Shown in pieces: positions 25,548-33,548 of a DNA stretch of 64,000 nt. The notes below the pieces were generated by a model, which was not told the origin of the DNA, ran no database searches, and worked only from the letters and a program-made list of their open reading frames with translations. The stretch is from an uncultured Bacteroidales bacterium (GTDB lineage: Bacteria; Bacteroidota; Bacteroidia; Bacteroidales; UBA932). The position numbers and the translations under genes were made by a program. Location: assembly GCA_934725575.1 (NCBI GenBank), contig CAKVCK010000002.1, positions 62,001-126,000 on the forward strand. Reading direction: 5' to 3'. The first letter of the stretch is position 1. The number at the start of each line of letters is the position of its first letter.

Positions 25548-27728
25548 ATGAGCATTGACAGATTTGATCTGGTGAAGGAATCCTTCGAGAAGAAGGCAGT
25601 TCCGGCTGAGCGCCCTGAGGGCAAGACCTCCGACTACTACGGAGAACTGGTCTTTGACCGTCCCAAGATGCACAAGTACTTGGACGCCAAGACCCTGAAC
25701 GCACTCCTTGACTGCATCGACAACGGAAAGTCCCTTGACAGGGAGACCGCTGACGGAGTCGCAAAGGGTATGAAAGAGTGGGCTATGGAGCATCACGTGA
25801 CCCACGTGACCCACTGGTTCCAGCCTCTGACAGAGGGCACCGCCGAGAAGCACGACTCTCTGATCGAGTATGACGGCAAGGGTGGAGTCATAGAGACTTT
25901 TGACGGAAAGTCCCTCGCCCAGCAGGAACCGGACGCATCCTCTTTCCCCAACGGAGGCATCCGCGCCACATTCGAGGCCAGAGGCTACACGGCCTGGGAT
26001 CCGACTTCCCCGGTGTTCATCATTGATGACACCCTCTGCATCCCGACCGTCTTCATCTCCTACACCGGTGAGGCCTTGGACTACAAAACCCCTCTCAAAA
26101 AGGCCCTCAAGGCCGTTTCTGATGCGGCCACCCCTATCTGCCGCCTCTTCGACAAGTCTGTCACGAAGGTATATTCCTACCTCGGATGGGAGCAGGAATA
26201 TTTCCTTGTCGATGAGTCTCTCTATGCCGCGAGACCTGACCTTATGATCACCGGCCGCACCCTGATGGGGCACAACTCATCCAAGAACCAGCAGCTGGAC
26301 GACCACTATTTCGGGGCTATTCCGTCCCGTGTGGCCGAGTTTATGCGTGACCTTGAGATCGCCGGACACCGTCTTGGGATTCCGCTCAAGACCAGACACA
26401 ACGAGGTGGCTCCCAACCAGTTCGAGCTCGCTCCGATCTTCGGTGAGACCAACCTTGCCAACGACCAGAACCAGCTTGTGATGAACCTTATGAACAAGAT
26501 CGCGCGCAAGCACGGTTTCGTGGTACTGCTTCACGAGAAGCCTTTCGCAGGTGTGAACGGATCAGGCAAACACAACAACTGGTCGCTCGGAACCGACACA
26601 GGCACAATGCTTTTGGCTCCAGGTAAGGATGCGAAAGGTAACCTCCAGTTCGTCACATTTTTCGTGAATGTGCTCGCCGCCGTGCAGAAGCACAACGCTT
26701 TGCTGAAGGCCTCCATCGCTACCGCCACGAACGCCCATCGTCTCGGTGCCAACGAGGCACCGCCAGCAATCGTGTCAGCTTTCCTTGGCAGGACGATGAC
26801 CGAGGTGCTTCACAAACTGCTTGAGGTTCCTTCCGACACTCCGATCGAGATCGCCGGGAAGAAGGGCAAGAGCGTCGGCCTTGTGGAGATTCCGGAGATA
26901 TTCGTGGACAACACCGACCGCAACAGAACCTCTCCGTTCGCTTTCACCGGCAACCGTTTCGAGTTCCGCGCCGTGGGGTCGCTGGCCAACTGCGCAGGTG
27001 CGATGACCACACTGAACGCAGCTGTGGCTGAGCAGCTGATCTCTTTCAAGAAGAGTCTGGACAAGGAACTCGCCGCAGGGAAGGCCTTGAATGTGGCCAT
27101 CCTGGACACCCTCAAACCGATCATCGCTTCGGTCATCAACGTTGTCTGCTTCGATGGCAACGGTTATGCCAACGAGTGGAAGGCCGAGGCGAAGAGGCGT
27201 GGACTCGATGTCGAGACCAGCGTCCCTGAGATGATAAAGCAGTTCACTGCTCCTGCGTCTGTGAATATGTTCAAGGAGACAGGGGTATATTCAGAGAAAG
27301 AACTTCAGGCGCGCAACGAGGTGAAGTGGGAGACTTATAGCAAGATGATCCAGATCGAGTCGCGCGTGATGGCGAGGATGGCGATCAACCACATCATTCC
27401 GGCGGCACTTGACTACAAGTCCAAGTTGCTGAAGGAGGTGGCGTTGAGCAAGGATGTCTTCGGCGGCACGGACGAGTGCAAGGAGGAGATCTACCTCATC
27501 AAGAGCATCTCCAAATATGTTGACCAGATCCGTGAGAAGGCGACGGCTATGGTCGAGGCGCGCAAGAAGGCGAATGTCCTTGAGGATGAATATGCCAAAG
27601 CAGTGGCCTACCACGAGATAGCGGAGAGTTTCTCCGCCCTCCGCCGTCCGATCGACAAGCTTGAGGAGATTGTGGACAACCGCACCTGGCCTCTCCCGAA
27701 ATACCGCGAGCTGCTGTTCATCAGCTAG
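25548..27728 (+). CDS. glnN: Glutamine synthetase type III
   Basis: Cytoplasmic enzyme making glutamine from glutamate and ammonia with ATP. The 726-residue length matches GSIII (about 700-730), far longer than GSI or GSII. Family blocks include KTRHNEVAPNQFELAPIFGE, the ATP-site segment GVNGSGKHNNWSLGTDTG, and GANEAPPAIVSAFLG. A C-terminal helical extension carries DNRTWPLPKYRELL. The gene stands alone, about 80 bases after a candidate attenuator with a glutamine-rich leader. Confidence 0.97.
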   Translation: MSIDRFDLVKESFEKKAVPAERPEGKTSDYYGELVFDRPKMHKYLDAKTLNALLDCIDNGKSLDRETADGVAKGMKEWAMEHHVTHVTHWFQPLTEGTAEKHDSLIEYDGKGGVIETFDGKSLAQQEPDASSFPNGGIRATFEARGYTAWDPTSPVFIIDDTLCIPTVFISYTGEALDYKTPLKKALKAVSDAATPICRLFDKSVTKVYSYLGWEQEYFLVDESLYAARPDLMITGRTLMGHNSSKNQQLDDHYFGAIPSRVAEFMRDLEIAGHRLGIPLKTRHNEVAPNQFELAPIFGETNLANDQNQLVMNLMNKIARKHGFVVLLHEKPFAGVNGSGKHNNWSLGTDTGTMLLAPGKDAKGNLQFVTFFVNVLAAVQKHNALLKASIATATNAHRLGANEAPPAIVSAFLGRTMTEVLHKLLEVPSDTPIEIAGKKGKSVGLVEIPEIFVDNTDRNRTSPFAFTGNRFEFRAVGSLANCAGAMTTLNAAVAEQLISFKKSLDKELAAGKALNVAILDTLKPIIASVINVVCFDGNGYANEWKAEAKRRGLDVETSVPEMIKQFTAPASVNMFKETGVYSEKELQARNEVKWETYSKMIQIESRVMARMAINHIIPAALDYKSKLLKEVALSKDVFGGTDECKEEIYLIKSISKYVDQIREKATAMVEARKKANVLEDEYAKAVAYHEIAESFSALRRPIDKLEEIVDNRTWPLPKYRELLFIS

Positions 27729-27740
27729 TTCCCGCATCGG

Positions 27741-27780
27741 TCACTGAGCAGCCTTTCGGTCACTGAGCTTGTCGAAGTGA
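27741..27780. repeat. Short repeated palindrome downstream of glnN
   Basis: CGGTCACTGAG occurs twice, 19 bases apart. The second copy extends to the partial palindrome TCACTGAGCTTGTCGAAGTGA (arms TCACT and AGTGA). From memory, this motif is common between genes in Bacteroidota. Here it precedes the glnN terminator. Confidence 0.55.
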
Positions 27781-27832
27781 CTATGTAATCATCAAAGCAC
27801 TTTTACAAAGCGGCAAAGGCGTTCAAAAATAG

Positions 27833-27874
27833 AAAATTCCAGAATTTTGCACGTTACCAAAATTCTGGAATTTT
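27833..27874. terminator. Perfect 16-base-pair hairpin after glnN, loop GCACGTTACC
   Basis: AAAATTCCAGAATTTT (27833-27848) pairs perfectly with AAAATTCTGGAATTTT (27859-27874) around the loop GCACGTTACC. T-rich sequence follows on the plus strand and A-rich sequence precedes it, so it may terminate transcription in both directions. The same loop sequence recurs in a second long hairpin 150 bases further on. Confidence 0.7.
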
Positions 27875-27991
27875 TATTTTCTGAACGCGGTGTTTTTTTT
27901 TGAGCGGATTCCTTAAAGCATTCACTCTTCCCAGTGCCCCTCCGAGACTGTTGAAGCTCCGAAGTGCGAATCTTCCGCTTAGGCGGCCAAA

Positions 27992-28046
27992 CAAAGTCTC
28001 CACCCAAAATTTTTGCACGTTACCAAAATTTTGGATGGAGACTTTG
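27992..28046. other. 22-base-pair inverted repeat with the shared loop GCACGTTACC
   Basis: The arms at 27992-28013 and 28025-28046 pair over 22 positions with one mismatch (C28003 against A28035). Outer sequence is CAAAGTCTCCA and inner sequence CCAAAATTTT. The loop TGCACGTTACC is the same as in the terminator-like hairpin at 27833-27874, while most of the stem differs. The reason for the conserved loop is not known. Confidence 0.75.
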
Positions 28047-28272
28047 CTTTGGCTATTTGAGATTTCGCTGGAATCACAGTGGTTATTGTGTTGCGGGGAT
28101 GGGGCAGAGATGACTTTGTGTATTTCAAATGCTTGATAATGAGCATTTAGGATTTTACCTTTAGTCTGATTCAACCTAAGGCAAAGGCCTATACAATTGA
28201 CTATTTGGACTTTGAGTCGCACCAACTGATATTGAGACAGTGGCGTATAAGTGCCTGAATATCAAGAAGAAT

Positions 28273-28312
28273 AACTTTGCCCTTATGCCGAATGTCGCAT
28301 AAGGGCAAAGTT
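28273..28312 (-). terminator. Terminator-like hairpin after the CsgG lipoprotein operon
   Basis: A perfect 16-base-pair stem, AACTTTGCCCTTATGC with GCATAAGGGCAAAGTT, around an eight-base loop, about 54 bases beyond the stop of the last gene of the operon. The U tract on the minus strand is weak. The equivalent hairpin of the second element copy is at 31610-31649 and differs by paired changes. Confidence 0.6.
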
Positions 28313-28365
28313 TAATACGTTAATAATTAACAGTTTATGTATCACGGCTTCTTCTGCCACCGTAC

Positions 28366-29031
28366 TTATTTAACATTTGCTTTTATGTCTTTCTTAGCGG
28401 CTGCGACATTCTGATCCTTGCCGAACATAGGGCTATATTTCCCTCTTGGAATGTCATTGAATATGTATGCATTGGCTTTTCTTGCCGCAACAATATGATC
28501 CGTGGTCGCTGTGACAATGGCAGATGCTGCAAGATCTATCAATGCTCCAAATACTCCACCGCCGCTAGTGTTCTGCGACAGGTCCAGATGAAGGTCACAG
28601 GTTCTGTCAAAGATGATTTCGTTTGTCTTTGCGGACTTGATGAAATACCGGATTTTGGTGTCAATACCGAAGCCGCTCTTTGTCCATTTGTCTATTTGCG
28701 AGAACACAACCGCATCGGCTCCGAAAAACTGTGCGAATTTGTCAAGCGGAGTATCAACGAACATCTCGGCATCATAAGCACTTTCGGATTTGAGAATATC
28801 CATTGCAAGGTGCGGCGAGATTACATAATATCCTGCTTCTGCGAGTGGTTTGCTTATGGATGTATAGAGCAGATCCTTGGCCTCAACATTGGCTGTGTTG
28901 TTGATAGGTGGCATCACAAGAATAGTGACGGGCTTGCTTTCATACATCTTAGGGTATTGGGACAGCCTTGTAGTAGTGGCGCAAGAAGTCGCGGCAACGA
29001 TTAGCAGAATAGTATAAAGGAACTTTTTCAT
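28366..29031 (-). CDS. DUF799 / GNA1162-type lipoprotein
   Basis: A 221-residue outer-membrane lipoprotein (lipobox ATSC, Cys17) starting the mature part with CATTTRLSQYPKMYESKPVT-like sequence, then ILVMPPINNTANVEAKDLLYT, the hallmark of the DUF799 (GNA1162) family. The family is structurally related to CsgG and TolB N-terminal domains; its biochemical role is not settled. It is the last gene of the four-gene csgG-like operon, four bases after the DUF4810 gene. Confidence 0.85.
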   Translation of the reverse strand: MKKFLYTILLIVAATSCATTTRLSQYPKMYESKPVTILVMPPINNTANVEAKDLLYTSISKPLAEAGYYVISPHLAMDILKSESAYDAEMFVDTPLDKFAQFFGADAVVFSQIDKWTKSGFGIDTKIRYFIKSAKTNEIIFDRTCDLHLDLSQNTSGGGVFGALIDLAASAIVTATTDHIVAARKANAYIFNDIPRGKYSPMFGKDQNVAAAKKDIKANVK

Positions 29032-29034
29032 TAC

Positions 29035-29478
29035 TTATCTTGAACTTAATTTTTTAACCAACGGTCCGATAAACGTTGCGGATTCAGGGTAATACTCGAT
29101 CTCTTTCTCGAACATTTCCTTGCCGTGCTCTATAAAATAAGAGTTCAGATCCTTGTCCTTGAATACTCTCATTTGCGCCTTGGTCGCGTGTTCCGTGAAT
29201 GTCTGAAGAACTTCCGGCTGCATCAGGAGGTATCCATATTCGGCACATATTCCAGGAGCCGGAACCTTACGTGTGCCTCCTGGGTTTGATGTCATATCTT
29301 CATACAAAACAATCAATTTGCAAAGTGTCTCCGGTAATTGCTTGTCATAATTCTGATAAGTCAAATTTTCGTATGGAGTGACTCCACCGCTAGGATTCCC
29401 ACCCCAATTGTACATAAGCGTTGGTGCGCATGATGACAATAAGGTGACGGCGGCTATGAACAGTGCTATCCTTTTCAT
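29035..29478 (-). CDS. DUF4810 lipoprotein
   Basis: A 147-residue lipoprotein (lipobox LSSC, Cys17) with the YNWGG start of the mature protein and the NPGGTRKVPAPGICAEYGYLL block typical of DUF4810. In many Proteobacteria this family is encoded between a CsgG homologue and a DUF799 lipoprotein, as here. Its start overlaps the preceding gene by four bases. Its function is unknown; envelope location is inferred. Confidence 0.82.
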   Translation of the reverse strand: MKRIALFIAAVTLLSSCAPTLMYNWGGNPSGGVTPYENLTYQNYDKQLPETLCKLIVLYEDMTSNPGGTRKVPAPGICAEYGYLLMQPEVLQTFTEHATKAQMRVFKDKDLNSYFIEHGKEMFEKEIEYYPESATFIGPLVKKLSSR

Positions 29479-29825
29479 AGATTAATCACTTTATTCTCAC
29501 CTGTTGAGACGAATATGCGCTTTTTGAGCAGTTCGTCATTTCCGGATTTCACTATCACGCTGTGCTGCCCAGGTTCAATCTTGATTGTGTTGAGAGTTGT
29601 ATTCTTGATATTCATTCCTGGCTTGTATCCTTTCACCTTGATAGTCTGCGTATTGTAGTCTTTGCCGTCGATGGTTACGGTAATGTCACGCCTGACATTG
29701 TCAGTGAAGACCAACCCGGCGACATCTTCCCTTCCGGATGTGACCGAATGAGAGCCGACTCCGCAGCCGGACAAAAATAAGAGTGCCGTTAGAGCGACCG
29801 TAAGAGTTGTGATTATTCTTTTCAT
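29475..29825 (-). CDS. Small lipoprotein of the csgG-like operon
   Basis: A 116-residue protein with lipobox LSGC (Cys21). The rest is predicted beta-rich (DITVTIDGKDYNTQTIKVKG, then IKIEPGQHSVIVKSGNDELL), resembling a single PEGA-like or Ig-like domain, though I do not assign a family. It overlaps the csgG-like gene and the DUF4810 gene by four bases each, so the four products are likely made together. Confidence 0.75.
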   Translation of the reverse strand: MKRIITTLTVALTALLFLSGCGVGSHSVTSGREDVAGLVFTDNVRRDITVTIDGKDYNTQTIKVKGYKPGMNIKNTTLNTIKIEPGQHSVIVKSGNDELLKKRIFVSTGENKVINL

Positions 29826-30709
29826 TTCTTATCCTCCATAATATAATAGTCTTCGGAAATCTTTGAAATGTCGAGATCTTCTCCAGAATAACTGCAGAAT
29901 GAAATCTCTGTTTCCGGAGTGTCTCCAATAGATGAGATGACAGTGATTTCTCCAACTTTGGTTCCCGGAAGTTCAATCATGATTCCGGTTTGAGGGTTCT
30001 TCACAGATTTCCCTTTTTTGTAAACGTTGAATTTATCATTGGCCGCAATCCCTTGGGATGCACCACCGGAAATGATATAAGTGCCGTCTTCTACAGACAG
30101 AATATACGAGCGCCAAGGCTTGTCCATACATTTATTTATAATATTCTCAACCAACTGGGAAATTGCGGCGGAAATGGCCTTATCACTGAGTGTCGCATCA
30201 TAACCAGCCTTGCCACCAACGCCAAGAGTTTCCTTGGTTGTCGTCTCAGCATACCCTTTGGCTTCATCAGAATATATTATCAGACCTGTAGCCGATTCTA
30301 CAAGTCGGATGCTCACTCCGGCCTCAACAGTTTGAGTCTTGGTTGATGAGAATACTTTCTGCTGTCCTTCGTTCTTGCGTCCAAACTCTGTTATCGAACC
30401 GAGGATGATGTAGTCGGCACCGATTTTCTTCATATCCGCTCCAGCTTCCGCGACAAGGATGTCAAGGTCTTCACGTTCAAGAAGGATGAACTTACCACTT
30501 GAAGCCAACTTTGATGAAAGAATATCAAGGGCTTGTTTCCTCATAGGATCATTTTCTTTGTCATAGAAAAGCCCTTTTGCATACTGTGTCTCATTAGAAA
30601 ACCGGCCGATGGCGACTTTTCTTTTAATTGTGCGTTGCTCGTCTTGGGCACTCAGAGGCAGTGCGACGCAAATTGATAAAAGAAAGATTAATAAATGCTT
30701 AACTTTCAT
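29822..30709 (-). CDS. CsgG/HfaB-family outer-membrane secretion protein
   Basis: A 295-residue protein starting with a signal peptide (cleavage likely after LSA, about 21). The core VAIGRFSNETQYAKGLFYD, ILLEREDLDILVAEAG, IGADYIILGSITEFG and VEAGVSIRLVESATGLIIYSDEAKG matches CsgG, which forms the curli export channel. Unlike classical CsgG, no lipobox cysteine is present at the signal cleavage site. No curli subunit genes (csgA/B) lie nearby, so the exported substrate is unknown. First gene of its operon. Confidence 0.85.
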   Translation of the reverse strand: MKVKHLLIFLLSICVALPLSAQDEQRTIKRKVAIGRFSNETQYAKGLFYDKENDPMRKQALDILSSKLASSGKFILLEREDLDILVAEAGADMKKIGADYIILGSITEFGRKNEGQQKVFSSTKTQTVEAGVSIRLVESATGLIIYSDEAKGYAETTTKETLGVGGKAGYDATLSDKAISAAISQLVENIINKCMDKPWRSYILSVEDGTYIISGGASQGIAANDKFNVYKKGKSVKNPQTGIMIELPGTKVGEITVISSIGDTPETEISFCSYSGEDLDISKISEDYYIMEDKK

Positions 30710-30892
30710 ATTGTGAATATTTTTAAGTTAGTTATGATGACAATTTGTCAAGCTTGTGTTTTTATGTAAATCTTATTTTGACAATTTTACGGAAATCTTT
30801 GCAGATATGCAACATCTGTAAAGATGAAATATATTGATTACAGGGCGCGGAAATTTAGGTTGGCTATATGCTTTAAATCTATATGCCTTGTG

Positions 30893-31114
30893 TTAATATG
30901 CGAAAGATTCTTGGATGATTTCATCGACCAGAAAGGCATCACTCATATTCTGCAGGCCGTTTCTTAAATCGTTGATATTGCTGTAAGTCTTTGAACTATA
31001 GAAAATTGCCATCGCCTTGTCTTCAGGAATGTCCAACTTTTGGGCTAAAAGGGAAATGACTTTGGCATATTTCATTTGAAGCAGGGTCTCATTTATCAAA
31101 GGGTTTACAGTCAT
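30893..31114 (-). CDS. DUF3791-like small protein (73 aa)
   Basis: A helical 73-residue protein with the pattern KYAKVISLLAQKLDIPEDKAMAIFYSSKTY, resembling small Bacteroidales proteins of the DUF3791 type. It overlaps the preceding 74-residue gene by four bases. In many genomes such genes sit beside DUF3990 genes; none is visible here. The function is not known, and family membership is a recollection of the pattern, not a search result. Confidence 0.55.
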   Translation of the reverse strand: MTVNPLINETLLQMKYAKVISLLAQKLDIPEDKAMAIFYSSKTYSNINDLRNGLQNMSDAFLVDEIIQESFAY

Positions 31115-31335
31115 ATTACGTTGAGGTTATGGCTGGAGATGTAGGTTTGGATTTCATCGAGAATGTAATCCTTGCTCTGGGTGTGCAGGGGTTCGTAACT
31201 TGGATAAAGGAAGCCTGAGATCGCTCCTATGCTGTTCAATTTATTGAATATTATAGAACCAGGCACACCTAAGCGATCCGCAAGATTCTCAATGCAGAAC
31301 ACCACAAATTCCGTAGCCCGTTCTTTTTTGCTCAT
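31111..31335 (-). CDS. DUF3791-like small protein (74 aa)
   Basis: A 74-residue protein with FVVFCIENLADRLGVPGSIIF, YPSYEPLHTQSKDYILDEI and YISSHN, which fits the DUF3791 pattern (conserved C-I-E near the start and L-H-T-Q in the second half). It is the upstream member of a two-gene unit with a four-base overlap. Between it and the 31390-31680 element there is only a short AT-rich spacer. Confidence 0.65.
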   Translation of the reverse strand: MSKKERATEFVVFCIENLADRLGVPGSIIFNKLNSIGAISGFLYPSYEPLHTQSKDYILDEIQTYISSHNLNVI

Positions 31336-31389
31336 ATTCTTTCGATTTTCACAAACTTAATCATTATTATGGAAATTAGCAATATGATT

Positions 31390-31680
31390 CATTTCACTCT
31401 TCCCCGTGTCGAGTTTCGAAGTGCGAATCTTCCGCTTTGGCCTATGTGAGACAGTGCGCTATGAATGCTTGATAATGAATGCTTTAAGGCTTTGCCTTTG
31501 GCTTGATTTAACTGAAGACGAATGTCTATTTCATTGACTGTTAGGGTTTTGAACCGCACTGGCTGATACTGAGGCGGTGGCGGGTAAGTGCTTGAATATC
31601 AATTATAAAAACATTGTCCTGGTGCGATATTCGATACCAGGACAATGTTTAATGCGTTTATAGTTAATGTTTTAATCGCC
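31390..31680. repeat. Dispersed intergenic element, copy 2
   Basis: Aligns with 27921-28345 (see its landmarks) and ends in the hairpin at 31610-31649, then TTTAATGCGTT. As in copy 1, the hairpin end lies just beyond the stop of a minus-strand gene (here the outer-membrane protein that ends at 31727). No reading frame is conserved between the copies over its length. Confidence 0.75.
31610..31649 (-). terminator. Terminator-like hairpin of element copy 2
   Basis: AACATTGTCCTGGT (31610-31623) pairs with ACCAGGACAATGTT (31636-31649), 14 base pairs, about 77 bases past the stop of the minus-strand barrel gene. Compared with the hairpin at 28273-28312, four stem positions differ on both sides in ways that keep pairing. 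Confidence 0.65.
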
Positions 31681-31726
31681 ACGAGTGTCCGCCACTTCCC
31701 CACCTCTCGTTGATGGGGCTTTCGGC

Positions 31727-32452
31727 TTAGAAGTAGTACCTGAGGCCGATGGAGGGCTGAATGGCTAGGTCGTAGGTGATGGTGTCGGTCTTAATGTCGT
31801 GGTCATATTGGCCGTTGGCCTTCATCTTGGTGTGGGTGTAGCCTAAAGACAGGAAACTGACTGAGAAGGCGAAATGGGAGGTCGGGCGGAATTCGAAGGC
31901 TCCCGGAGCCAGTTCGAAGCCGTAGCCGAACACGTCTTTGATCTCAGAGATCCTTTGGGCTTCTGTCTTGGTGGTACCTAACAAGCCAAACGCGGCGATT
32001 TGCGGAGTATAGTAGAAACCGTCGCTGATTTTGAGGTAATATGCCAGCTGAGGGCCGGCGAACACGAGATTGGTGTTCTGGCGAAGCCATTTGCCGTTAT
32101 TCTTCTCGTATGGATTTGAGTCGAGGGCGTACTGGATGTTCACTCCGAGTTTCCAATTGTCGGCGAAGAACCAGCCGAACTCGGCTCCGGCGCTGACCAT
32201 AGTGGAGGATGGGGTCTTTTCCTTTGACTTGGTGTCCACATTGACGGTATAGTCGCCGGCGGGAGTCAGGTCCTTGCCGCTGGATGCGGTTCCGGTTCCT
32301 TTCCCGATGACAGTGATCACAGGACTTGTCTTGGAATATCCTCCTGAGATCCCGATCATACCCCCGATTGAGATCTCTCCCTTTTTCTGTGCTGTCGCAA
32401 AGCCGCACGAGAGAACGAGAAGTGCGGCGCAGGCTGTGATGATTCTTTTCAT
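31727..32452 (-). CDS. Outer-membrane beta-barrel protein
   Basis: A 241-residue protein with a signal peptide (about 1-21, ending FATAQ), alternating amphipathic strands, and a C-terminal LRYYF as expected for a Bam-assembled barrel of about eight to ten strands. A segment of about residues 40-80 is hydrophilic and probably a surface loop. The function is unknown. It has its own promoter and stands alone between the repeat element and the PUL. Confidence 0.75.
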   Translation of the reverse strand: MKRIITACAALLVLSCGFATAQKKGEISIGGMIGISGGYSKTSPVITVIGKGTGTASSGKDLTPAGDYTVNVDTKSKEKTPSSTMVSAGAEFGWFFADNWKLGVNIQYALDSNPYEKNNGKWLRQNTNLVFAGPQLAYYLKISDGFYYTPQIAAFGLLGTTKTEAQRISEIKDVFGYGFELAPGAFEFRPTSHFAFSVSFLSLGYTHTKMKANGQYDHDIKTDTITYDLAIQPSIGLRYYF

Positions 32453-32483
32453 AAGCTCAAAAACTGATTGTCAATTGATCTGA

Positions 32484-32513
32484 CAAAAGTACTATATAAT
32501 TCTGGAATACAAA
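32484..32513 (-). promoter_or_regulatory. Promoter of the outer-membrane barrel gene
   Basis: On the minus strand, TTTG at 32513-32510, an 18-base spacer and TACTTTTG at 32491-32484, matching the Bacteroidota promoter, about 30 bases before the ATG at 32452. Confidence 0.7.
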
Positions 32514-32544
32514 ACAATCAGGCTGACTCAAAAGCCATAAGACT

Positions 32545-32631
32545 CGGAGCTAAGCGACCGAAGGGGTTTGAGGAATCCTTTCCCTATGCCCCTCAGGGTC
32601 TGTCACGGAGTGACTGGGGGGATGCATAAAG
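32545..32631. repeat. Dispersed intergenic repeat (about 88 bases), copy 2
   Basis: The plus strand starts CGGAGCTAAGCGACC, then AAGGGGTTTGAGGAATC and GTGACTGGGGGG. It matches the minus strand of 25101-25188 with scattered changes. It abuts the terminator of the kduI operon. Confidence 0.7.
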
Positions 32632-32656
32632 GGGCTGCCCCAAAAGGTCAGCCCCT
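32630..32656 (-). terminator. Terminator of the kduD-kduI operon
   Basis: On the minus strand, AGGGGCTG and CAGCCCCT pair over eight bases with an 11-base loop, followed by TTT, about 37 bases after the kduI stop. Confidence 0.7.
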
Positions 32657-32692
32657 GATCGCGGATTTTTGACAAGTTCGTTTTTCGGGGTT

Positions 32693-33535
32693 TTATTTCA
32701 AGCCTGTTGTCTCGCAGGCGTCCATATCGCCGTAGTCGAGGTTCTCGCCGCACATCGCCCAGATGAAGGTGTAGTTCTTCGTGGCGCAGGCGGCGTGGAT
32801 GCTCCACTCAGGGGAGATCACTGCCTGTCCGTTCTTCATCCAGATGTGGCGGGTTTCCTGAGGCTCTCCCATAAAGTGACAGATGGCCTGGTCGTCAGGA
32901 ATCTCGAAATAGAAATAGACTTCCATCCTTCGGTTGTGGGTGTGGGCCGGCATCGTGTTCCAGGTGCTGCCCGGTTTGAGCTCTGTCATACCCATCTGCA
33001 ACTGGCAGGTAGGCACGACCTCCTTAACAAGCATCCTGTTGATGACCCTGTGGTTGCTTTCCTCAAGGGTGCCGAGCTCCATATGCACGGCGCTCTCCTT
33101 GGTGGTCTTATGGTCCGGATACGTGGCGTGGGCGTTGGACGAGCAGAAGTAGAACTTGGCCGGGGATGCCGGGTCAAGGCTTCTGAAAGTCACTTTCCTG
33201 TTTCCGCGTCCGAGGTAAAGGGCCTCTTTGTAGTCGAGCTCGTACTCGTTGTCGCCGGCGGTGACGATTCCCTTGCCTCCGACATTGAATATTCCCATCT
33301 CCCTGCGCTCAAGGAAATAGTCGGCGCGGAGGATGTCGATCGGCTTAAGCTCAAGGGGCTCATTAACCGGCATAGCGCCCCCGGCGATCATCCTGTCGTG
33401 CATTGTGTAGGTCATATTCACCTCATCCGCAGAGAACACATTCTCGATAAGGTAGCGTCTGCGGAGTTCAGCGGTGTCATAGCGCTTGGCATCCTCCGGA
33501 GATGATGCGTAGCGAACTTCCGAATTGATTTTCAT
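32693..33535 (-). CDS. kduI: 5-keto-4-deoxyuronate isomerase KduI
   Basis: Cytoplasmic isomerase converting 4-deoxy-L-threo-5-hexosulose uronate into 3-deoxy-D-glycero-2,5-hexodiulosonate, after lyases and unsaturated glycoside hydrolases release the uronate. With the ATG at 33535 the protein has 280 residues (E. coli 278). The zinc ligands H198, H200, E205 and H247 are offset by two from the E. coli residues H196, H198, E203 and H245. An upstream in-frame start at 33595 would overlap the GH105 gene and add unrelated sequence. Last gene of the five-gene operon. Confidence 0.96.
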   Translation of the reverse strand: MKINSEVRYASSPEDAKRYDTAELRRRYLIENVFSADEVNMTYTMHDRMIAGGAMPVNEPLELKPIDILRADYFLERREMGIFNVGGKGIVTAGDNEYELDYKEALYLGRGNRKVTFRSLDPASPAKFYFCSSNAHATYPDHKTTKESAVHMELGTLEESNHRVINRMLVKEVVPTCQLQMGMTELKPGSTWNTMPAHTHNRRMEVYFYFEIPDDQAICHFMGEPQETRHIWMKNGQAVISPEWSIHAACATKNYTFIWAMCGENLDYGDMDACETTGLK

Positions 33536-33548
33536 AATATGTAAAATT

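Larger units (their letters stand above)
27921..28345. repeat. Dispersed intergenic element, copy 1 (with a hairpin insertion)
   Basis: This stretch aligns with 31390-31680. Shared landmarks in order on the plus strand are CACTCTTCCC, GAAGTGCGAATCTTCCGCTT, TGCTTGATAATGA, AAGTGCYTGAATATCAA, a long hairpin, then TTTAATRCGTT. Copy 1 has about 100 extra bases between the second and third landmarks, including the hairpin at 27992-28046. Frames in it are short and not conserved between copies, so it looks non-coding. Confidence 0.75.

Noticed and set aside
27854..28225. 123-codon minus-strand frame in the intergenic repeat region
   Set aside because: It runs through a hairpin insertion that is absent from the second copy of the element, has no plausible start signal, and the protein is not conserved between copies.
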